Positions 52,200 to 62,540 of a stretch of 64,000 nt of DNA are shown here, in pieces. Below the pieces are notes generated by a model. The model ran no database searches. It had not been told where the DNA came from and saw only the letters and a list, made by a program, of their open reading frames with translations. Source of the stretch: Pseudooceanicola nanhaiensis (GTDB taxonomy: Bacteria; Pseudomonadota; Alphaproteobacteria; Rhodobacterales; Rhodobacteraceae); assembly GCF_020171315.1 (NCBI RefSeq), contig NZ_JAIUZP010000007.1:1-64000 (forward strand), read 5' to 3'. The stretch's first letter is position 1. Each line of letters starts with the position of its first letter. The position numbers were made by a program, and so were the translations under genes.

Positions 52200-53785
52200 T
52201 GAGCCTGCTGGAGATCTCCAACCTCGACCTCGACATTCACGGCGCGCCGATCCTGCGCGACGTGTCGCTATCCGTAGCACCCGGCCAGATCGTTGGCGTG
52301 ATCGGGGAAAGCGGCTCGGGCAAGTCGATGACCGCCTTCACCGTGCTGCAACTGCTGCCCGAAGGGGCGCAGGCGCGCGGACAGGTCACGCTCAACGGCC
52401 ACGACATGCTGAGCCTGAGCGAGGCACAGCTCTGCCGCCTGCGGGGCAACGAGGTGGGCATGGTGTTCCAGGAGCCGATGACGGCGCTGAACCCCATCCG
52501 CACCATCGGCGAGCAGGTCGCCGAGACGATCCTGATCCACGAGCAGGTGTCGAAGTCCGAGGCGATGGCCCGGGCACGCGAGGCCCTGAACCGGGTCGAA
52601 CTGCCCGCCGACCGCTTCCCGCTCAGCCGCTACCCCTACGAGCTGTCGGGCGGGCAGCGGCAGCGGGTGGTGATCGCCATGGCCATCGCCCTGCGGCCCA
52701 AGCTGCTGATCGCGGATGAGCCGACGACGGCGCTGGACGTGACGACGCAGGCGCAGATCCTTGCCCTGCTGACGCGGCTGGTGCGCGAGGATGGCATGGG
52801 GATGCTGATGATCACCCATGACCTCGCCGTGATGGCGGACATGGCCGATGATATCGTCATCATGCAAAAGGGCCGCGTGGTGGAAACCGGGCCCGCCGCG
52901 ACGCTGTTCGAGACGATGCAGCATCCCTATTCCAAGGCGCTGCTGGCCGCCTCGACCCATGCGCCCGACCGCGAGGACGGCACGACGGAGCAGCCTCTGC
53001 TGACCGTGCGCAACGTGGTCCGCGCCTATGCGCTGCCGCGCAAGACGCTCTTTGGCGCGCCGGGGCAGGTGCAGGCGGTCAAGGGGGTCTCCTTCGATCT
53101 GAAACGGGGCGAGAGCCTGGGCCTCGTGGGCGAGTCCGGCTGCGGGAAATCGACCCTGACACGGGCCATTCTGGGTCTGGAGCAGGTGCAGGGCGGCGAG
53201 ATCCTGTTCGACGGTCAGCCGGTCTTTACCGGGCATGCCGCCAACCGCGCGGTGCGCCGCCGGATGCAGGTCGTGTTTCAGGACCCCTATGGCAGTTTCA
53301 ACCCGCGCCACAAGGTTGCGCGCCTCGTGACCGAACCCTTCCACCTGCTCGACGCGCCCCCCACCGGGGCGGCGCGCGATGCGGCGATTGCGGAGGCGCT
53401 GACCTCCGTCGGGCTGGCGCCCGAGGATCAGCACAAGTACATCCACGAATTTTCCGGCGGGCAGCGCCAGCGGATCGCCATCGCACGGGCGCTGATCATC
53501 AAGCCCGACCTGATCATTCTCGACGAGGCGGTTTCGGCTCTGGATGTGCAGGTGCGGGCGCAGATCCTCGACCTGCTGGCGGACCTCTCCAAGCGGTTCG
53601 GCCTGACCTATCTCTTCATCTCCCACGACCTCAGCGTCGTACGGGCCATCACCGACCGGGTGCTGGTCATGAAATCCGGTGAATTCGTCGAACGCGGCCC
53701 CACGGCGCAGGTCTTCGACGCCCCGCAACACGCCTATACGAAAGCCTTGATCGCCGCGGCCCCCCGGCTGCCGGAAGAGGCCTGA
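52199..53785 (+). CDS. Fused ABC ATPase (DppD-DppF in one chain)
   Basis: The 528-residue chain has two nucleotide-binding domains. Walker A motifs are G-E-S-G-S-G-K-S (about 37-44) and G-E-S-G-C-G-K-S (about 310-317). Signatures are L-S-G-G-Q-R-Q-R and F-S-G-G-Q-R-Q-R, with Walker B ends A-D-E-P and L-D-E-A. Unlike the other fused ATPase here, the Cys-containing oligopeptide_C segment is almost absent. It powers the adjacent permeases. Confidence 0.92.
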   Translation: MSLLEISNLDLDIHGAPILRDVSLSVAPGQIVGVIGESGSGKSMTAFTVLQLLPEGAQARGQVTLNGHDMLSLSEAQLCRLRGNEVGMVFQEPMTALNPIRTIGEQVAETILIHEQVSKSEAMARAREALNRVELPADRFPLSRYPYELSGGQRQRVVIAMAIALRPKLLIADEPTTALDVTTQAQILALLTRLVREDGMGMLMITHDLAVMADMADDIVIMQKGRVVETGPAATLFETMQHPYSKALLAASTHAPDREDGTTEQPLLTVRNVVRAYALPRKTLFGAPGQVQAVKGVSFDLKRGESLGLVGESGCGKSTLTRAILGLEQVQGGEILFDGQPVFTGHAANRAVRRRMQVVFQDPYGSFNPRHKVARLVTEPFHLLDAPPTGAARDAAIAEALTSVGLAPEDQHKYIHEFSGGQRQRIAIARALIIKPDLIILDEAVSALDVQVRAQILDLLADLSKRFGLTYLFISHDLSVVRAITDRVLVMKSGEFVERGPTAQVFDAPQHAYTKALIAAAPRLPEEA

Positions 53786-53804
53786 TCACTTCAAGGAAGA
53801 CCCC

Positions 53805-55250
53805 ATGAAAGAGCTTTGGTTCGACACCGCGAAATGCCTGATCGGTGGTGAGTGGACGGCCCCCGCCGGTGGCGGCACGCTGCCGCTTTACGATCCCTCC
53901 ACCGGGGCGGAGATCGGCGCGATTGCCCGCGGCACCGCGCAGGACATCGACGCCGCCGTGGCAGCGGCCGAGGCCGCCTATCGCGGGGCATGGGGCCAGA
54001 CGCCCGCCTTCGAGCGCGGTCGCCTGCTGATGAAGCTGGGCCAGATGGTGCTGGAGAAGGCCGACGTGCTGGCCGCCATCGAGGCCGCGGACGTGGGCAA
54101 ACCCCTGAAGCAGGCCCGCGCCGATGCGGTTGCGCTGGCGCGCTACCTCGAATTCTACGGTGGGGCGGCGGACAAGCTGCATGGCCAGACGATCCCCTTC
54201 CTCGACGGCTACACTGTCTACACCCTGCGCGAACCGCACGGGGTGACCGGGCATATCGTGCCTTGGAACTACCCGATGCAGATCATCGGGCGCTCCATCG
54301 GGGCGGCGCTGGCCACCGGCAATGCCTGCGTCCTGAAACCGGCCGAGGATGCCTGCCTGACGGCGCTGGCCTTCGCCGATCTGGCCTTGCAGGCCGGGTT
54401 GCCGGCGGGGGCGCTGAACGTGGTGCCGGGACTGGGCGCCGAGGCAGGCGCGGCGCTGACCGGCCATCCGGGCATCCACCACATCTCCTTCACCGGCTCG
54501 GTCGGCACCGGCATCGCGGTGCAGAAGGCCGCCGCCGACAATGTCATCCCGGTGACGCTGGAACTGGGCGGCAAGTCCCCGCAGGTGGTCTTTGCCGATG
54601 CGGACCTCGACGCGGCGCTGCCCTTCCTCGTGAACGCCGGCATCCAGAACTGCGGGCAGACCTGCTCTGCCTCCTCGCGCATCCTCGTGGAACGGTCGCG
54701 CTATGACGAGGTCGTGGCGCGGATGGCCGAACGCTATGACGCGCTGCGCGTGGGCCGGGCGGTGGATGACCTCGACGTGGGGCCGCTGATCTCGGCCCGG
54801 CAGAAGGGCATCGTTGCGGGCTTCATGGACCACGGCACGGATCTGGAGGTCGCCGGTCAGGCGACACTGGGCGATCTGCCCGATGGCGGCTACTACGTCG
54901 CGCCGACGCTCTTTGCGGGCGCCACCGGGGCGCACAAGCTGGCGCAGGAGGAGATCTTCGGCCCCGTGCAGGTCGTCATCCCCTTCGAGGGCGAGGAGGA
55001 GGCCGTGGCGATTGCCAATGGCACCGACTATGGCCTCGTCGCCTCGGTCTGGACGGACAGCGGGGCGCGGCAGATGCGGCTGGCCAAGGCGATCCGCGCG
55101 GGGCAGGTTTTCATCAACAACTACGGCGCTGCGGGGGGCGTGGAACTGCCCTTCGGCGGCACCGGCAAATCGGGCCACGGCCGCGAGAAGGGGTTCGAGG
55201 CGCTCTATGCCTTCACCACGCTCAAGACCGTTGCGGCCTATCACGGCTGA
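53805..55250 (+). CDS. NAD(P)-dependent aldehyde dehydrogenase
   Basis: The protein has 481 residues. Active-site motifs are L-E-L-G-G-K-S-P (Glu near 249) and N-C-G-Q-T-C-S-A (Cys near 284). P-W-N-Y-P is at about 152-156 and F-T-G-S-V-G-T-G near 227. It resembles betaine/gamma-aminobutyraldehyde dehydrogenases, but substrate cannot be fixed. It starts 19 bases after the ATPase stop, so it likely oxidises an aldehyde derived from the imported compound. Confidence 0.9.
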   Translation: MKELWFDTAKCLIGGEWTAPAGGGTLPLYDPSTGAEIGAIARGTAQDIDAAVAAAEAAYRGAWGQTPAFERGRLLMKLGQMVLEKADVLAAIEAADVGKPLKQARADAVALARYLEFYGGAADKLHGQTIPFLDGYTVYTLREPHGVTGHIVPWNYPMQIIGRSIGAALATGNACVLKPAEDACLTALAFADLALQAGLPAGALNVVPGLGAEAGAALTGHPGIHHISFTGSVGTGIAVQKAAADNVIPVTLELGGKSPQVVFADADLDAALPFLVNAGIQNCGQTCSASSRILVERSRYDEVVARMAERYDALRVGRAVDDLDVGPLISARQKGIVAGFMDHGTDLEVAGQATLGDLPDGGYYVAPTLFAGATGAHKLAQEEIFGPVQVVIPFEGEEEAVAIANGTDYGLVASVWTDSGARQMRLAKAIRAGQVFINNYGAAGGVELPFGGTGKSGHGREKGFEALYAFTTLKTVAAYHG

Positions 55251-55262
55251 GGAGGAGTGATC

Positions 55263-56003
55263 ATGAGACTTGAGGGCAAGACGGCCATCGTCACCGGCGC
55301 GGGTTCGGGTTTTGGGGCGGGCATCGCCAAGCGGTTCGCCGAGGAGGGCGCCAAGGTGCTGGTCGCCGACCTGAACGGCGATGCGGCCGAGGCCGTGGCC
55401 AAGGAGATCGGCGGCATCTACTGCGAGGCGGACGTCTCGGACGCGGAGGCCGTGGCGATCATGGTGGGCATGGCGGAGCGCAACTGCGGCCCGGTCGATA
55501 TCCTCGTGAACAACGCGGGCACGACTCATCTGCCGAAACCGATGGAAGAGGTGACGGAGCAGGACTTCGACCGCGTGTTCAACGTGAACTGCCGGTCGGT
55601 CTACCTGCTGGCCAAGGTGCTGGTGCCCAAGATGAAGGCACGCGGCACGGGGTCGATCGTCAACATCGCCTCGACCGGCGGGGTCAGCCCTCGGCCCAAC
55701 CTGACGTGGTACAATTCCACCAAGGGCTGGATGAACACCGCGACCCGCGCCATGGCGGTAGAGCTGGCGCCCTTCGGCATCCGGGTGAACGCGGTGAACC
55801 CCGTGGCAGGCGAAACGCCCCTGCTGAAGAGCTTCATGGGGCAGGACACGCCGGAAGTGCGGGCCAAGTTCCTCTCGACCATACCGATCGGGCGGTTCTC
55901 GACCCCGCAGGACATCGCCAACGCGGCGCTCTACCTTGCCTCGGACGAGGCCTCGATGGTGACGGGCGTCTGCATGGAGGTGGACGGCGGGCGCTGCATC
56001 TGA
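55263..56003 (+). CDS. Short-chain dehydrogenase/reductase
   Basis: The protein has 246 residues of the classical SDR type. The cofactor motif [11 protein letters not shown] is at 11-21, N-N-A-G at about 86-89 and the catalytic Y-N-S-T-K near 152-156, with a Ser upstream in I-A-S-T-G-G. Asp in V-A-D-L-N suggests NAD. The ATG at 55263 follows GGAGGAG. It closes the ABC-ALDH operon and is followed by a terminator. It probably makes the aldehyde or ketone used by the neighbouring dehydrogenase. Confidence 0.9.
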   Translation: MRLEGKTAIVTGAGSGFGAGIAKRFAEEGAKVLVADLNGDAAEAVAKEIGGIYCEADVSDAEAVAIMVGMAERNCGPVDILVNNAGTTHLPKPMEEVTEQDFDRVFNVNCRSVYLLAKVLVPKMKARGTGSIVNIASTGGVSPRPNLTWYNSTKGWMNTATRAMAVELAPFGIRVNAVNPVAGETPLLKSFMGQDTPEVRAKFLSTIPIGRFSTPQDIANAALYLASDEASMVTGVCMEVDGGRCI

Positions 56004-56038
56004 CCCCGTTTCAGACGCATACATCCGAGTATCCGATC

Positions 56039-56065
56039 AACCGCCGGGCGATTGCCCGGCGGTTT
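56039..56065 (+). terminator. Rho-independent terminator after the ABC-ALDH-SDR operon
   Basis: AACCGCCGGGC-GATT-GCCCGGCGGTT is a perfect 11-bp stem followed by T-rich DNA (TCCGTTT). Confidence 0.85.
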
Positions 56066-56209
56066 CCGTTTCGGGGCGGATGACGTCGGGAAAGATTCTT
56101 TCGCAGTCGAAAAATGCCGTGTTGACAGGGCTATCAGCGCCCATCACCATTCAGGGCAGACGGAAGAGCGCCGCGGGAGGGCGGCTGTTTCACGTTCGGG
56201 AGGACATCC

Positions 56210-57382
56210 ATGAAGACTACCATAGCGGTCGGCGCCCTGATGGCGCTCGGCCTGGCGACGGCCGGCCATTCCGAGATTACCATCGCGCATATCTACGGCA
56301 AGACAGGCCCGCTGGAGGCCTATGCCACGCAGTCCCACAACGGGCTGATGATGGGGCTGGAATATGCCACGGACGGGACGATGGAGATCGACGGCGAAAA
56401 GATCGTCGTGATCGAGAAAGACACCCAGATGAAGCCGGAGAACGGCAAGGCCCTGCTGGAAGAGGCCTTCGGCGACGATGACGCCGACATCGCGGTGGGC
56501 CCGGTGTCGTCCGGCGTGGCGCTGGCCATGCTGCCGGTGGCCGAGGAATACGAGAAGATCCTCGTGGTGGAGCCTGCGGTGGCGGATTCCATCACTGGCA
56601 GCGACTGGAACCGCTACATCTTCCGCACCGGGCGCAACTCCTCGCAGGACGCCGTGGCAAATGCCATCGCACTGGCGGGCGAGGGCGTGAAGATCGCCAC
56701 GCTGGCGCAGGACTATGCCTTTGGCCGCGACGGGATCTCGGCCTTCAAGGAGGCGCTGGAAGGCACCGGCACCGAGATCGTGCACGAGGAATACGTGCCC
56801 ACCGACACCACCGATTTCACGGCAGCGGCGGAGCGGATCTTCAACGCGATGAAGGACCTCGACGGGGAGAAGAAGCTCTTCGTGATCTGGGCGGGGGCGA
56901 ACAACCCGATGTCCAAGGTCAACGCGATGGACCCGTCGCGCTTTGGCATCGAGATCGCGACCGGGGGCAACATCCTCGCCGCGCTTTCGGCCTACAAGGA
57001 ATTCCCCGGCATGGAGGGGGCGACCTACTACTACTACGACAGCCCCAAGAACCCGGTGAATGACTGGCTGGTGAAGGAACACGAGGCGCGCTTCGGCTCG
57101 CCGCCCGACTTCTTCACCGCCGGTGGCATGGCGGCCGGTCTCGCCGTGGTGGAGGCGATCCGCAAGGCGGGCTCGACCGATACCGAAGACCTGATCGCGG
57201 CCATGGAAGGCATGGAGTGGGAGACGCCCAAGGGCAAGATGATGTTCCGCCCGGAAGACCACCAGGCGCTGCAGTCCATGTATCACTTCAAGATCAAGGT
57301 CGAGGACGGCGTTGACTGGGCCATCCCCGAGCTTGTGCGCGAGTTGACGATCGACGACCTGCCGATCCCCGTTCGCAACTAG
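56210..57382 (+). CDS. Branched-chain amino-acid/amide-type ABC binding protein (LivJ family)
   Basis: The protein has 390 residues. The signal peptide is short (about 1-20, before S-E-I-T-I-A). The type I periplasmic fold (Peripla_BP_6) shows in G-K-T-G-P-L-E, V-G-P-V-S-S-G-V-A and Y-A-F-G-R-D-G near residue 168. Binding preferences of this family range from Leu/Ile/Val to amides and aromatic acids. A GGGAGGA site precedes the ATG. It heads the liv-type operon. Confidence 0.9.
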   Translation: MKTTIAVGALMALGLATAGHSEITIAHIYGKTGPLEAYATQSHNGLMMGLEYATDGTMEIDGEKIVVIEKDTQMKPENGKALLEEAFGDDDADIAVGPVSSGVALAMLPVAEEYEKILVVEPAVADSITGSDWNRYIFRTGRNSSQDAVANAIALAGEGVKIATLAQDYAFGRDGISAFKEALEGTGTEIVHEEYVPTDTTDFTAAAERIFNAMKDLDGEKKLFVIWAGANNPMSKVNAMDPSRFGIEIATGGNILAALSAYKEFPGMEGATYYYYDSPKNPVNDWLVKEHEARFGSPPDFFTAGGMAAGLAVVEAIRKAGSTDTEDLIAAMEGMEWETPKGKMMFRPEDHQALQSMYHFKIKVEDGVDWAIPELVRELTIDDLPIPVRN

Positions 57383-57399
57383 TGGTGTAACGAGTGCTG

Positions 57400-57440
57400 C
57401 GGGCGCCGGTGCTGCTTCCGGCGCCCGTTTTCTGTGTTTT
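57400..57440 (+). terminator. Attenuator-like terminator between livJ-type gene and livG
   Basis: CGGGCGCCGG-TGCTGCTT-CCGGCGCCCG is a perfect 10-bp stem followed by TTTTCTGTGTTTT. It is strong enough to end most transcripts after the binding-protein gene, leaving less read-through to the membrane and ATPase genes. Confidence 0.75.
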
Positions 57441-57460
57441 CTCCTTGCGGCGGTCCCCTC

Positions 57461-58231
57461 ATGACGCACGAGATCCTCTCGACCCACGACCTGACGGTCC
57501 GGTTCGGCGGCCACGTCGCCGTGGACCATGTAACCTGTGCCTTCCGCACCGGCGAGCTGACGGCCATCGTCGGGCCGAACGGGGCGGGCAAGACGACCTA
57601 TTTCAACCTGATCTCGGGGCAGATCCCGGCCTCCGAGGGGCGGGTGGTTCTGGCCGGGCGGGATGTGACCCGCGCCTCTGTCTCGGCCCGCTGTCACGCA
57701 GGGGTCGGGCGGGCGTTCCAGCTGACGAACCTCTTTCCCGATCTCACGGTGCTGGAGAATGTCCGCCTCGTGATCCAGTCGAAGGCGCGGCGCGGCTTCT
57801 CGATCCTCTCCACCGCCGCCTCGCAGGTCGCCCTGACCGAGCGGGCCGAGGCGGTGCTGGACCGGGTGCGGCTGACCGCGCAGGCGGGCCAGAAGGTGAG
57901 CGCGCTCTCCCACGGCAACCAGCGCAAGCTGGAGGTGGCGTTGCTGATCGCCCTCGATCCGCTGGTCTACATGTTCGATGAGCCCACCGCGGGCATGTCC
58001 GTGGACGAGGCCCCCGTGGTGCTGGACTTGATCGCCGAGTTGAAGGCGCAGAAGGACCGGACGATCCTGCTGGTCGAGCACAAGATGGATGTGATCCGCA
58101 CGCTGGCCGACCGGATCATCGTGCTGCACAACGGGGCACTGGCCGCCGACGGGGCGCCTGCGGAGGTCATGGCTTCGGACGTGGTGCAGGAGGCCTACAT
58201 GGGCCGCGATCTGGCGGAGCTGACCGCATGA
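57461..58231 (+). CDS. livG: ABC ATPase, LivG type
   Basis: The protein has 256 residues. Walker A is G-P-N-G-A-G-K-T (about 39-46), the signature is L-S-H-G-N-Q-R-K-L-E and Walker B ends F-D-E-P-T-A-G. The BCA_ABC_TP_C-type tail is present. H-G in the signature replaces the usual G-G, common in LivG relatives. No clear ribosome site; an in-frame TTG at 57434 is less likely. It overlaps livF by four bases. Confidence 0.92.
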   Translation: MTHEILSTHDLTVRFGGHVAVDHVTCAFRTGELTAIVGPNGAGKTTYFNLISGQIPASEGRVVLAGRDVTRASVSARCHAGVGRAFQLTNLFPDLTVLENVRLVIQSKARRGFSILSTAASQVALTERAEAVLDRVRLTAQAGQKVSALSHGNQRKLEVALLIALDPLVYMFDEPTAGMSVDEAPVVLDLIAELKAQKDRTILLVEHKMDVIRTLADRIIVLHNGALAADGAPAEVMASDVVQEAYMGRDLAELTA

Positions 58232-58953
58232 GCGATCCGATTCTACGTCTCGAGGGCGTGCAGACCGATATCGCCCAGTATCACATCCTGCAGGGTGTCG
58301 ACCTCGACGTGCCGCGCGGCAAGGTGACCATGCTCTTGGGGCGCAACGGCGTGGGCAAGACCACGACGCTGCGCACGATCATGGGCCACTGGCGGGCCAA
58401 GGCCGGGCGGATCACCTTTGACGGCGCGGACATCACCGCGCGGCCCACCCCGGCCATCGCGCGATCCGGCATCGGCTTCGTGCCCGAGAACATGGGCATC
58501 TTCGGCGACCTGACGGTGGAGGAGAACATGGTGCTCGCCGCTGTTTCGGGCCGGATCGACCCGGCCCGGCGCGACTGGATCTTCGAGGCCTTCCCGCCGC
58601 TGCGCACCTTCTGGAAGGGGCCTGCGGGGACACTGTCGGGCGGGCAGAAGCAGATGCTCTCCATCGCGCGGGCGATGATCGAGGAGCGCAAGCTCTACCT
58701 GATCGACGAGCCCACCAAGGGGCTGGCCCCGGCGATCGTGACCACCATGGCCCGTGCCCTGCGGGAGCTGAAGGAGGCCGGTGCCTCGATCCTGTTGGTG
58801 GAGCAGAACTTTGCCGTGGCCCGCGCGCTGGGCGATCTGGTGGCGGTGATGGACGACGGGCGGGTGATCTGGACCGGCGAAATGGCGGAACTGGCCGGGG
58901 ATGCCGGGTTGCAGGAACGGCTGATGGGGCTGTCGATGGAGGGCGGACATTGA
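58228..58953 (+). CDS. livF: ABC ATPase, LivF type
   Basis: The protein has 241 residues. Walker A is G-R-N-G-V-G-K-T (about 37-44), the signature is L-S-G-G-Q-K-Q-M and Walker B ends I-D-E-P-T-K-G-L-A-P, which is diagnostic for LivF. It pairs with LivG to power the importer. A 91-base gap containing a repeat element separates it from livH. Confidence 0.93.
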   Translation: MSDPILRLEGVQTDIAQYHILQGVDLDVPRGKVTMLLGRNGVGKTTTLRTIMGHWRAKAGRITFDGADITARPTPAIARSGIGFVPENMGIFGDLTVEENMVLAAVSGRIDPARRDWIFEAFPPLRTFWKGPAGTLSGGQKQMLSIARAMIEERKLYLIDEPTKGLAPAIVTTMARALRELKEAGASILLVEQNFAVARALGDLVAVMDDGRVIWTGEMAELAGDAGLQERLMGLSMEGGH

Positions 58954-58963
58954 AGATTTCATG

Positions 58964-59000
58964 CCTCCGGCGGGGATATTTGGGAACAGTGGATGAGAGG
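58964..59000 (-). repeat. Dispersed intergenic repeat, copy C (tail only)
   Basis: After CCTCCGGCGG, the copy shares the unbroken block GGATATTTGGGAACAGTGGA and two further bases with 63685-63706. The hairpin half seen in copies A and B is missing here. It lies inside the liv operon, between livF and livH. Confidence 0.65.
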
Positions 59001-59044
59001 GGCTGCGCGTCGCTGCGCGGCCTTGCCACGGGGGAGGGCGCCGC

Positions 59045-60076
59045 ATGAGCCTTGCACCGGATCACGCGCCGACCATGGCGCGGAAAGGTCTGGCCGAGCG
59101 GCTGGCCCCATGGGCGCCGGTGCTGCTGGTGCCGGTGATGGTCCTGCTGGGCTACCTCGCGATCCCGGCGACCTCGTCGTGGTTGACCCTGACGGTGAGC
59201 GGGCTGGCGATGGGGATGATGATCTTCATCATGGCCTCGGGGATGACGCTGGTCTTCGGCCTGATGGACGTGATCAACTTCGGCCACGGGGCCTTTGTCT
59301 CCATCGGGGCCTTCGTGGGCGTTTCGGTGCTGATCTGGCTGGGCGGCATGGCCGGCGCCCCGTCGCTGGTGCTGAACCTGCTGGCCATGGGGGCGGCGGC
59401 CATCGCCGCGATGGTCGTGACCGGCGGTGTCGGCTGGGCCTTCGAGAAGGTCATCGTGAAGCCGGTCTATGGTGCGCATCTCAAGCAGATCCTCGTCACC
59501 ATGGGCGGGCTGATCGTGATCGAGCAGCTGATCGTCGTGATCTGGGGGCCGGAGGAGATCTTCATCCGCCGCCCCGAGACGCTGCAGGGCGGGCTGACCT
59601 TTGCTGGCGCGGCCATCGAGAAATACCGCCTGCTGGCCGTGGGCGTGGGGCTGGTGCTGTTCCTCGCCATGCGCTTCGTACTGCGCCGGACCAAGATCGG
59701 GCTGATCGTGCGCGCGGGCGTCGAGAACGGCGAGATGGTCGAGGCGCTGGGTTACCGGCTGCGGCTGGTCTTCGTGGGCGTCTTCATCGCGGGCTCGGCT
59801 CTGGCCGGTCTGGGTGGCGTCATGTGGGGCATGTACCAGGAGCTGATCACCGCCCACATGGGGCAGGAGGTGATGATCCTGATCTTCATCGTAGTGATCA
59901 TCGGCGGGCTCGGCTCGGTCGAGGGGTGCTTTATCGGGGCGCTGCTGGTCGGGCTCTTGCAGAACTACATCGCGTTTCTCGAGCCCAAGGTGGCGCTGAT
60001 CTCCAACATCGGGCTGATGGTGGCGATCCTCATGTGGCGCCCGATGGGCATGATCCCGGTGGTGAAGGCAAAATGA
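59045..60076 (+). CDS. livH: ABC permease, LivH type
   Basis: The protein has 343 residues and about eight helices. LivH motifs are G-L-M-D-V-I-N-F-G-H-G-A-F (about 74-86) and, near the end, I-I-G-G-L-G-S-V-E-G-C-F-I-G-A. The N-terminal 20 residues are an extra hydrophilic head. GGGGGAGG precedes the ATG. It overlaps livM by four bases. Confidence 0.93.
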   Translation: MSLAPDHAPTMARKGLAERLAPWAPVLLVPVMVLLGYLAIPATSSWLTLTVSGLAMGMMIFIMASGMTLVFGLMDVINFGHGAFVSIGAFVGVSVLIWLGGMAGAPSLVLNLLAMGAAAIAAMVVTGGVGWAFEKVIVKPVYGAHLKQILVTMGGLIVIEQLIVVIWGPEEIFIRRPETLQGGLTFAGAAIEKYRLLAVGVGLVLFLAMRFVLRRTKIGLIVRAGVENGEMVEALGYRLRLVFVGVFIAGSALAGLGGVMWGMYQELITAHMGQEVMILIFIVVIIGGLGSVEGCFIGALLVGLLQNYIAFLEPKVALISNIGLMVAILMWRPMGMIPVVKAK

Positions 60077-61131
60077 TCGCGACGCTTCTTTCGGGCGATG
60101 CGCCCCGGTCCCGCGTGCTCTCGGTGCTGCTGCTGGTGGTGCTGGTCTGCCTTGCGCTGGCGCCCTTCCTCTTCCCCGGTACGCGGTCGCTGGATACGGC
60201 GGCGCGGATCTGTGTCTTCATCCTGCTGGTGGCCTCCTATGACCTGCTGCTGGGCTACGGCGGGATCGTCAGCTTTGCACATACGATGTTCTTCGGCATG
60301 GGGGCCTATGGCGTGGCGCTGTCCTGCGAATTCCTCGGACGCAGCTGGGGGGCGCTGGCCTTCGGCATCGGCGCAGGAATCGTGGCGGCCATCGCCACGG
60401 CCTTCCTGATCGGGCTTTTCTCGCTGCGCGTGAGGGCGATCTTCTTTGCCATGATCACGCTGGCCGTCGCCTCTGCCGTGGCGGTGCTGGTGAGCCAGCT
60501 GTCGCAGATCACCGGCGGCGAGGACGGGCTGAACTACCAGATCCCGCGCGCTCTGACGCCTGCGTTCAAGTTCATGGAGGAGCCGGTCTTCGGCGTGCGG
60601 ATGAACGGCAAGCTGCTGAACTACTACGTGGTTTTCGTAGGGGCGCTGGTGGGCGTGCTCTTCCTGCTGCGCGTCGTGAATTCGCCCTTCGGCCGGGTGT
60701 TGCAGGCGATCCGCGAGAATGACTTCCGCGCCGAGGCGATCGGCTATCGCGTGGTGCAGTACCGCGTCGCCGCCACCTGCCTGAGCGCCGCCATCGCGGC
60801 CTTTGCCGGGGCGCTCTACGCGATCTGGCTGCGCTATGTCGGGCCCTCCACCGTGCTCTCGATGGAGATCATGCTGGATATCCTGCTGATGGTCGTCATC
60901 GGGGGCATGGGCACGATCTATGGCGCCGTGCTGGGGGCCACGCTTTTCGTCGTGGCGCAGAACTACCTGCAGGAGCTGATGGGGCTGGCTGAAGGCGCCT
61001 TCGAGGGGCTGCCGCTCTTGCCCGCGCTCCTCTCGCCCGACCGCTGGCTGCTCTGGCTCGGGCTGCTCTTCATCCTCTCGGTCTATTTCTTTCCGACCGG
61101 AATCGTGGGAAGGCTGCGCGACGGGAGATAG
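60073..61131 (+). CDS. livM: ABC permease, LivM type
   Basis: The protein has 352 residues. LivM motifs are L-L-G-Y-G-G-I-V-S-F-A-H-T-M-F-F-G (about 58-74), R-A-I-R-E-N-D-F-R-A-E-A-I-G-Y and V-I-G-G-M-G-T-I-Y-G. The ATG overlaps the livH stop (ATGA). It completes a J-G-F-H-M importer. Confidence 0.93.
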   Translation: MIATLLSGDAPRSRVLSVLLLVVLVCLALAPFLFPGTRSLDTAARICVFILLVASYDLLLGYGGIVSFAHTMFFGMGAYGVALSCEFLGRSWGALAFGIGAGIVAAIATAFLIGLFSLRVRAIFFAMITLAVASAVAVLVSQLSQITGGEDGLNYQIPRALTPAFKFMEEPVFGVRMNGKLLNYYVVFVGALVGVLFLLRVVNSPFGRVLQAIRENDFRAEAIGYRVVQYRVAATCLSAAIAAFAGALYAIWLRYVGPSTVLSMEIMLDILLMVVIGGMGTIYGAVLGATLFVVAQNYLQELMGLAEGAFEGLPLLPALLSPDRWLLWLGLLFILSVYFFPTGIVGRLRDGR

Positions 61132-61179
61132 AGGAGGAACGCGCGCACCGGCCAGCCGGGGCGTCGCGGGAGGAAGATC

Positions 61180-62349
61180 ATGCGTATCGGATTGGCCCTG
61201 CTGTGCTTCGCCTATGTGCTGAGCCAGTTCTACCGCACGTTCCTTGCGGTGCTGACAGGCCCGCTGGCCGAGGACATCGGCGCGGGGCCCGAGGATCTGG
61301 CCCTGGCCTCAGGGCTCTGGTTCCTCGTCTTCGCGGCGATGCAGGTGCCTGTGGGCTCCGCGCTGGACCGGGTCGGGCCGCGGCGCACGGCCGCGGTCCT
61401 GCTGCTGGTGGGCGGCGCGGGCGGGGCGCTGGTCTTTGCCGTGGCGCAGGCGCCCTGGCATGTCTCGCTTGCCATGGCGCTGCTGGGGGTTGGCTGCGCG
61501 CCGGTGCTGATGGCGGCCTATTACATCTTCGCCCGGGTCTATCCGCCCGCGCTCTTCGCCTCGCTGGCGGCGGCGGTGCTGGGGATCGGGACGCTGGGCA
61601 ACCTCTTTGCCGCCATGCCGGTGACCGCTGCTGCCGAGACGATCGGCTGGCGCGCGACCATGTGGGTGCTGGCCGGCATCAGCGCGCTTACGGCGCTCGG
61701 CATCGGGGTGCTGGTGACGGATCCGCCGCCCGCGGAGCAGGGCGCCGGGGGCTCCTTCCTCGATCTCTTCCGGATCCCCGCGCTTTGGCTGGTGTTTCCC
61801 ATCGCCATTGCGAATTACGCGCCCGCCGCCGGGGTCCGGGGCCTCTGGATCGGGCCCTACCTGCGCGAGGTCTATGGCGCCGCACCTGCCACCGTGGGCT
61901 GGGCCGCCACGGCCATGGGGCTGGCGATGATCGCGGGCAGCTTCGCCTACGGGCCGGCGGACCGCTGGTTCGGCACCCGGAAGTGGGTGATCTTCACCGG
62001 CAATGCGGGCGCGCTGCTGGCGCTCGTGGCGCTGATCCTGCTGCCGCCCATGGGCACATGGAGCACCACGGCGCTCTTTGCCTTGCTGGGCTTCTGCGCC
62101 GCCTCCTACCCGCTGGTCATGGCCCATGGCCGCGCCTTCGTACCCGATCACCTGGCCGGGCGCGGCGTGGCGCTGCTGAACCTCCTGGCCATCGGCACCG
62201 TGGGGCTCACGCAGGTCGCCAGCGGGCGGCTCTACAGCCCCGGGATGACCCCGCCCGAGGCGGCCTTCCAGCCGGTGTTGCTGCTCTACGCGGGGCTGCT
62301 GGCCCTGGCGCTGGCGATCTATCTGCTGGCGCGCGACCGGACCGACTGA
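61180..62349 (+). CDS. MFS transporter
   Basis: The protein has 389 residues and about twelve helices. The loop 2-3 motif appears as G-S-A-L-D-R-V-G-P-R-R-T, about residues 60-71. It fits the MFS_1 group of small-organic-anion or drug carriers; the substrate is unknown. GGGAGGAAG precedes the ATG. It lies 48 bases after livM and may be read from the same promoter. Confidence 0.88.
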   Translation: MRIGLALLCFAYVLSQFYRTFLAVLTGPLAEDIGAGPEDLALASGLWFLVFAAMQVPVGSALDRVGPRRTAAVLLLVGGAGGALVFAVAQAPWHVSLAMALLGVGCAPVLMAAYYIFARVYPPALFASLAAAVLGIGTLGNLFAAMPVTAAAETIGWRATMWVLAGISALTALGIGVLVTDPPPAEQGAGGSFLDLFRIPALWLVFPIAIANYAPAAGVRGLWIGPYLREVYGAAPATVGWAATAMGLAMIAGSFAYGPADRWFGTRKWVIFTGNAGALLALVALILLPPMGTWSTTALFALLGFCAASYPLVMAHGRAFVPDHLAGRGVALLNLLAIGTVGLTQVASGRLYSPGMTPPEAAFQPVLLLYAGLLALALAIYLLARDRTD

Positions 62350-62407
62350 GCGGCGGAGCAGGGCCCCCGATTTGACTTCCCGCCCCTCCGGCCCATTTTC
62401 TTGCCTC

Positions 62408-62443
62408 AAATATCCCGGGGGGTGCGGGGGGCTGGCCCCCCGC
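62408..62443 (+). repeat. Dispersed intergenic repeat, copy D
   Basis: AAATATCCCGGGGGG is followed by hairpin GCGGGGGGC-TG-GCCCCCCGC (62424-62443). Hairpin 1 of copies A and B is missing. The upstream flank CATTTTCTTGCCTCAAATAT resembles that of copy A (CATTTTCGTTTCACAAATAT). It may end the MFS transcript. Confidence 0.65.
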
Positions 62444-62540
62444 GCTCTCCTCAACATGCGTGGGTCCTGCGATGCGCCCTTCCTTCACTGGCGCCTTCGC
62501 GGTATAGACCCGCGTCCCAATGCGAAAGGAGTCTATCCAG